Source: Bordetella parapertussis (lineage in GTDB: Bacteria; Pseudomonadota; Gammaproteobacteria; Burkholderiales; Burkholderiaceae_B). From it: a stretch of DNA of 8,001 bases. The position numbers and the translations under genes are program-made. The DNA is taken from NCBI GenBank assembly GCA_945869355.1, contig CAMBPA010000049.1:1-8001 (forward strand), given 5' to 3'. The notes below the pieces were generated by a model. It searched no databases and was not told where the DNA came from. It saw only the letters and a program-made list of their open reading frames with translations. Shown piece by piece: positions 5,845 through 8,001 of this stretch. Within the stretch, counting starts at the first letter, position 1. Every line of letters starts with the position of its first letter.

Positions 5845-7026
5845 TTAACTGGACGAATCCCGCTTAAGAATGTCTGGATTATGCTCGCCAAGCCTAGGCG
5901 GCTTGCGACCCGCCTGGCCTGGGGTGGCTGACAACTTGATCGGGATCCCCAGCCCGCGGTAGTCGGACCGAGTAACCAGCATGTCACGTGCTGCAGTGTG
6001 CGCCTGCCCAAGCGCCTCAGCGACGTTGTGCACCGGACCTGCCGGAATGCCGATCTCCATCAAGCTGGCACACAACTCAGCGCGAGTGAAAGGTTTGAGC
6101 GCCTCATCTATTTGCTTGTGCAAGATGTCACGGTGTTCAATACGACGGACATTCGTTTGAAAGCGCTCGTCCGTCGCGAGATCAACGCGACCAATTTTTT
6201 TACAGAATTTTACGAATTGCGCATCGTTGAGGATGCCTAGAAACATCTGGCCATCCCCGACATCAAATCGGTTGTAGGTCGGTATATTGGGATGCGCGTT
6301 ACCCCACAGGCCAGGCGTTTTCCCGGAGGCCATCCAGTTCACGGCATGGGGAATTAACAGGCTGAGCGCAGTATCAAACAACGTCGCATCGATCCGCTGG
6401 CCATGTCCGATTCGTGCACGCGCGAGCAGTGCCATCGTGATCCCTGCAAACGCGTTATACCCGGTGACAATATCGACAATGGGGATGCCAGTACGCATCG
6501 GACCTGATTGTGCATCGCCGTTAATACTCATGAGACCACACATCGCTTGCAACACGGCATCGTAGCCTGGCATCCCTCCCAGCGGTCCTGTTGCGCCAAA
6601 ACCAGAGATGCCACAATAAATCAGTTGGGGAAATTTCTTTGTTAAACATTCGTCATAACCAAGCCCCCACTTCTCCATGGTGCCAGGCACAAAGTTTTCA
6701 ATCAGCACATCGGCTTGAACCAAAAGCGCTTCAATCACAGCGCGATCATCGTCCTTGCTCAAGTCGAGCTCGAGACTGCGTTTGCCTCGATTAAGTGCGG
6801 AGAAATAGGCCGCTTGGCCCGGCTCAATAAAGGGAGGTCCGAGGTGCCGCGTCTCATCGCCCAGGCGCGACTCCACCTTAATAACATCAGCACCGTGATC
6901 CGCCAACATTTGCGAGCACAGCGGTCCGGCGACCACTCGAGAAAGATCGAGTACGCGAACGCCCGCTACAGATCCTGTTGCATGCGCGCTATCTAACCAT
7001 GCGTGAGGATAGTGGGGGGCGTTCAT
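5845..7026 (-). CDS. CaiB/BaiF (class III) CoA-transferase family protein
   Basis: The 393 residues match the usual length of about 390-410. The N-terminal block GVRVLDLSRVVAGPLCSQML-ADHGADVIKVE (about 22-52) is the family's Rossmann-like CoA-binding start, followed by LNRGKRSLELDL (78-89), GYDAVLQAMCGLMS (154-167) and IPIVDIVTGY (181-190). By family comparison Asp185 in the last block is the likely catalytic aspartate that forms the acyl anhydride. The C-terminal part has IPAGPVHNVAEAL and ends RKPPRLGEHNPDIL, both standard. The enzyme moves CoA between carboxylic acids in the cytoplasm, or in some relatives racemises 2-methylacyl-CoA. Donor and acceptor cannot be told from the sequence. Its ATG lies 5 nt after the stop of the MaoC-like gene, with GAGG overlapping that gene's end, indicating translational coupling. 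The neighbours suggest activation of an acid taken up through the Bug receptor. Confidence 0.93.
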   Translation of the reverse strand: MNAPHYPHAWLDSAHATGSVAGVRVLDLSRVVAGPLCSQMLADHGADVIKVESRLGDETRHLGPPFIEPGQAAYFSALNRGKRSLELDLSKDDDRAVIEALLVQADVLIENFVPGTMEKWGLGYDECLTKKFPQLIYCGISGFGATGPLGGMPGYDAVLQAMCGLMSINGDAQSGPMRTGIPIVDIVTGYNAFAGITMALLARARIGHGQRIDATLFDTALSLLIPHAVNWMASGKTPGLWGNAHPNIPTYNRFDVGDGQMFLGILNDAQFVKFCKKIGRVDLATDERFQTNVRRIEHRDILHKQIDEALKPFTRAELCASLMEIGIPAGPVHNVAEALGQAHTAARDMLVTRSDYRGLGIPIKLSATPGQAGRKPPRLGEHNPDILKRDSSS

Positions 7027-7031
7027 ACGAA

Positions 7032-8001
7032 TTAGCCTCGACTTGGAAGTTGAACGATCGCTGTCCCTAATACGGAAAGCTCATTGGTCTGATTGTGCGC
7101 CTCCTGCGAAATCGCCACAAGATGTTTGTCGCCCTCTTTGTATTTACGGGTGACCTTTGCTTTGATAAACAACATATCCCCCGCTGGATTATGTCGCCGA
7201 ATTTTGCAGTCAGCTTGTCGCAAGAAACCGTCGTCGCCCATCCAATTGGTCAGTTGATGCATGAGCCATGAGCTGCGCTCAGGGCCGTAGTCATAAGCAC
7301 CTGGTGCGCCCACCTCAAGAGCGAATTCCTCTTCCCAATGGACGCGTTCCGGGACGTCTGGCACGCCAAAACGATTTTTGATCCCAACACCTGGGTGGGC
7401 ATCAATCAGTTGCCAGGCAAGCTTGTTGGCGCGGATATATAGCCCGCCCCAGCCTTGCGCGTAAGCAATGAAGCCTGTGACCGTCATCGGTCCTTTGAAT
7501 AAAACAGGAAGATCTTCACCAACGGCTACGTCCTCCCAATAGCGAGGAGTAGTCCCACGAATCTCTTCATGGGCATAGAGTTTATAGGCCTCCTTAATTT
7601 CCTCGTCTGTATAGGCCACATCACCTTTCTCAGCGAGTGCCTTGTACTTAGTGCCCTTTTCACGCGCGTGATCGCGCTCGGTACGGAAGCACCAGCTATC
7701 GGCCTCTGCTAACTTATCGCCGGATTGATTGAAGAAGTCGACATGATAAATTTGTTGGACCGCTTTGCCGGCAAAACGAGTTTCGTGTTCGATGCAATCT
7801 TTAAGATACGCTTCAGTGCTGATCACATCATTGCGTTGGGCATGCTTGTGCCAGGTCCAGTTCGAACCCGACCACATTGCATGCACGCCGGGTAGGCCAC
7901 CTACATATCCTGAAACGATGCGACTTGTGGAGTACAAAAAACTCGGCAAGGCAATGATGCCGCCATAATTTGTTTTTGCTGCATAGACGGGATCGCACCA
8001 A
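7032..8001 (-). CDS. MaoC-like dehydratase/hydratase with FAS1-like dehydratase domain, 5'-truncated by the window edge
   Basis: The frame is open from the right edge to the TAA at 7034-7032, giving 322 visible residues. A TTG at 7949 could be read as a start, but the 17 codons upstream (beginning WCDPVYAAKTNYGGIIA) match the conserved N-terminal part of the MaoC N-terminal (FAS1-like) hot-dog domain, so the gene enters from outside the window. A second region begins at PRYWEDVAVGEDLPVLFKGP (visible residues 152-171) and carries MTVTGFIAYAQGWGG; near the end is MHQLTNWMGDDGFLRQADCK, usual for acyl dehydratases of this double hot-dog type. Such enzymes add water to, or remove it from, acyl-CoA thioesters. 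With a CoA-transferase starting 5 nt after its stop, the likely job is hydration of an enoyl-CoA or mesaconyl-CoA-like intermediate; that substrate is inference. There is no signal peptide in the visible part. Confidence 0.88.
   Translation of the reverse strand, partial: WCDPVYAAKTNYGGIIALPSFLYSTSRIVSGYVGGLPGVHAMWSGSNWTWHKHAQRNDVISTEAYLKDCIEHETRFAGKAVQQIYHVDFFNQSGDKLAEADSWCFRTERDHAREKGTKYKALAEKGDVAYTDEEIKEAYKLYAHEEIRGTTPRYWEDVAVGEDLPVLFKGPMTVTGFIAYAQGWGGLYIRANKLAWQLIDAHPGVGIKNRFGVPDVPERVHWEEEFALEVGAPGAYDYGPERSSWLMHQLTNWMGDDGFLRQADCKIRRHNPAGDMLFIKAKVTRKYKEGDKHLVAISQEAHNQTNELSVLGTAIVQLPSRG

Noticed and set aside
5754..6240. Small open frames opposite or out of frame with the CoA-transferase
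   Set aside because: They lie within a conserved full-length gene, with no ribosome site or recognisable domain of their own.
7032..7949. TTG at 7949 as the start of the MaoC-like gene
   Set aside because: Upstream codons to the window edge are open and match the conserved N-terminal part of the domain.

Overview
The window looks like a chromosomal segment of a betaproteobacterium, most likely of the order Burkholderiales. The evidence is a Bug-type (TctC-like) solute-binding protein beside a CaiB/BaiF CoA-transferase and a MaoC-like hydratase, a TorF/Gcw_chp-type outer-membrane protein next to glnK-amtB, and moderate GC content judged by eye. I cannot name the genus. Coding is dense, every gene reads cleanly, and I see no transposon, phage, CRISPR array, tRNA or rRNA.

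Left part (1-1678): the 3' two thirds of an MmgE/PrpD-family gene run in on the + strand. It converges on a minus-strand dienelactone-hydrolase-family gene, and the two share one strong bidirectional terminator (951-993).

Middle (1679-4739): a nitrogen-limitation operon on the minus strand, in the order TorF-like porin (4562-3726), glnK (3707-3369), amtB (3366-1960). Two hairpins follow amtB. Upstream of the porin there is a near-consensus sigma-54 promoter (4608-4623, GG-N10-GC spacing) and, about 119 bp upstream of the predicted start, a 12-of-14 match to the NtrC palindrome. A second, decayed copy of that box lies beside it. This is the most informative part of the window: it predicts that porin, PII signal protein and ammonium channel are induced together when nitrogen is short. 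The promoter core lies inside an inverted repeat that could also end transcription of the upstream gene.

Right part (4740-8001): three minus-strand genes, transcribed from right to left: a MaoC-like (FAS1-like dehydratase domain) hydratase cut by the window edge, a CaiB/BaiF CoA-transferase starting 5 nt after it, and a Bug solute-binding receptor after a gap holding a hairpin. The reading is a small catabolic module: a periplasmic receptor captures an organic acid, the transferase attaches CoA, and the hydratase works on the unsaturated thioester. The substrate cannot be read from the sequence.

No wholly new system is evident. The main points for follow-up are the NtrC/sigma-54 control region and the linkage of an outer-membrane porin to the ammonium uptake genes.
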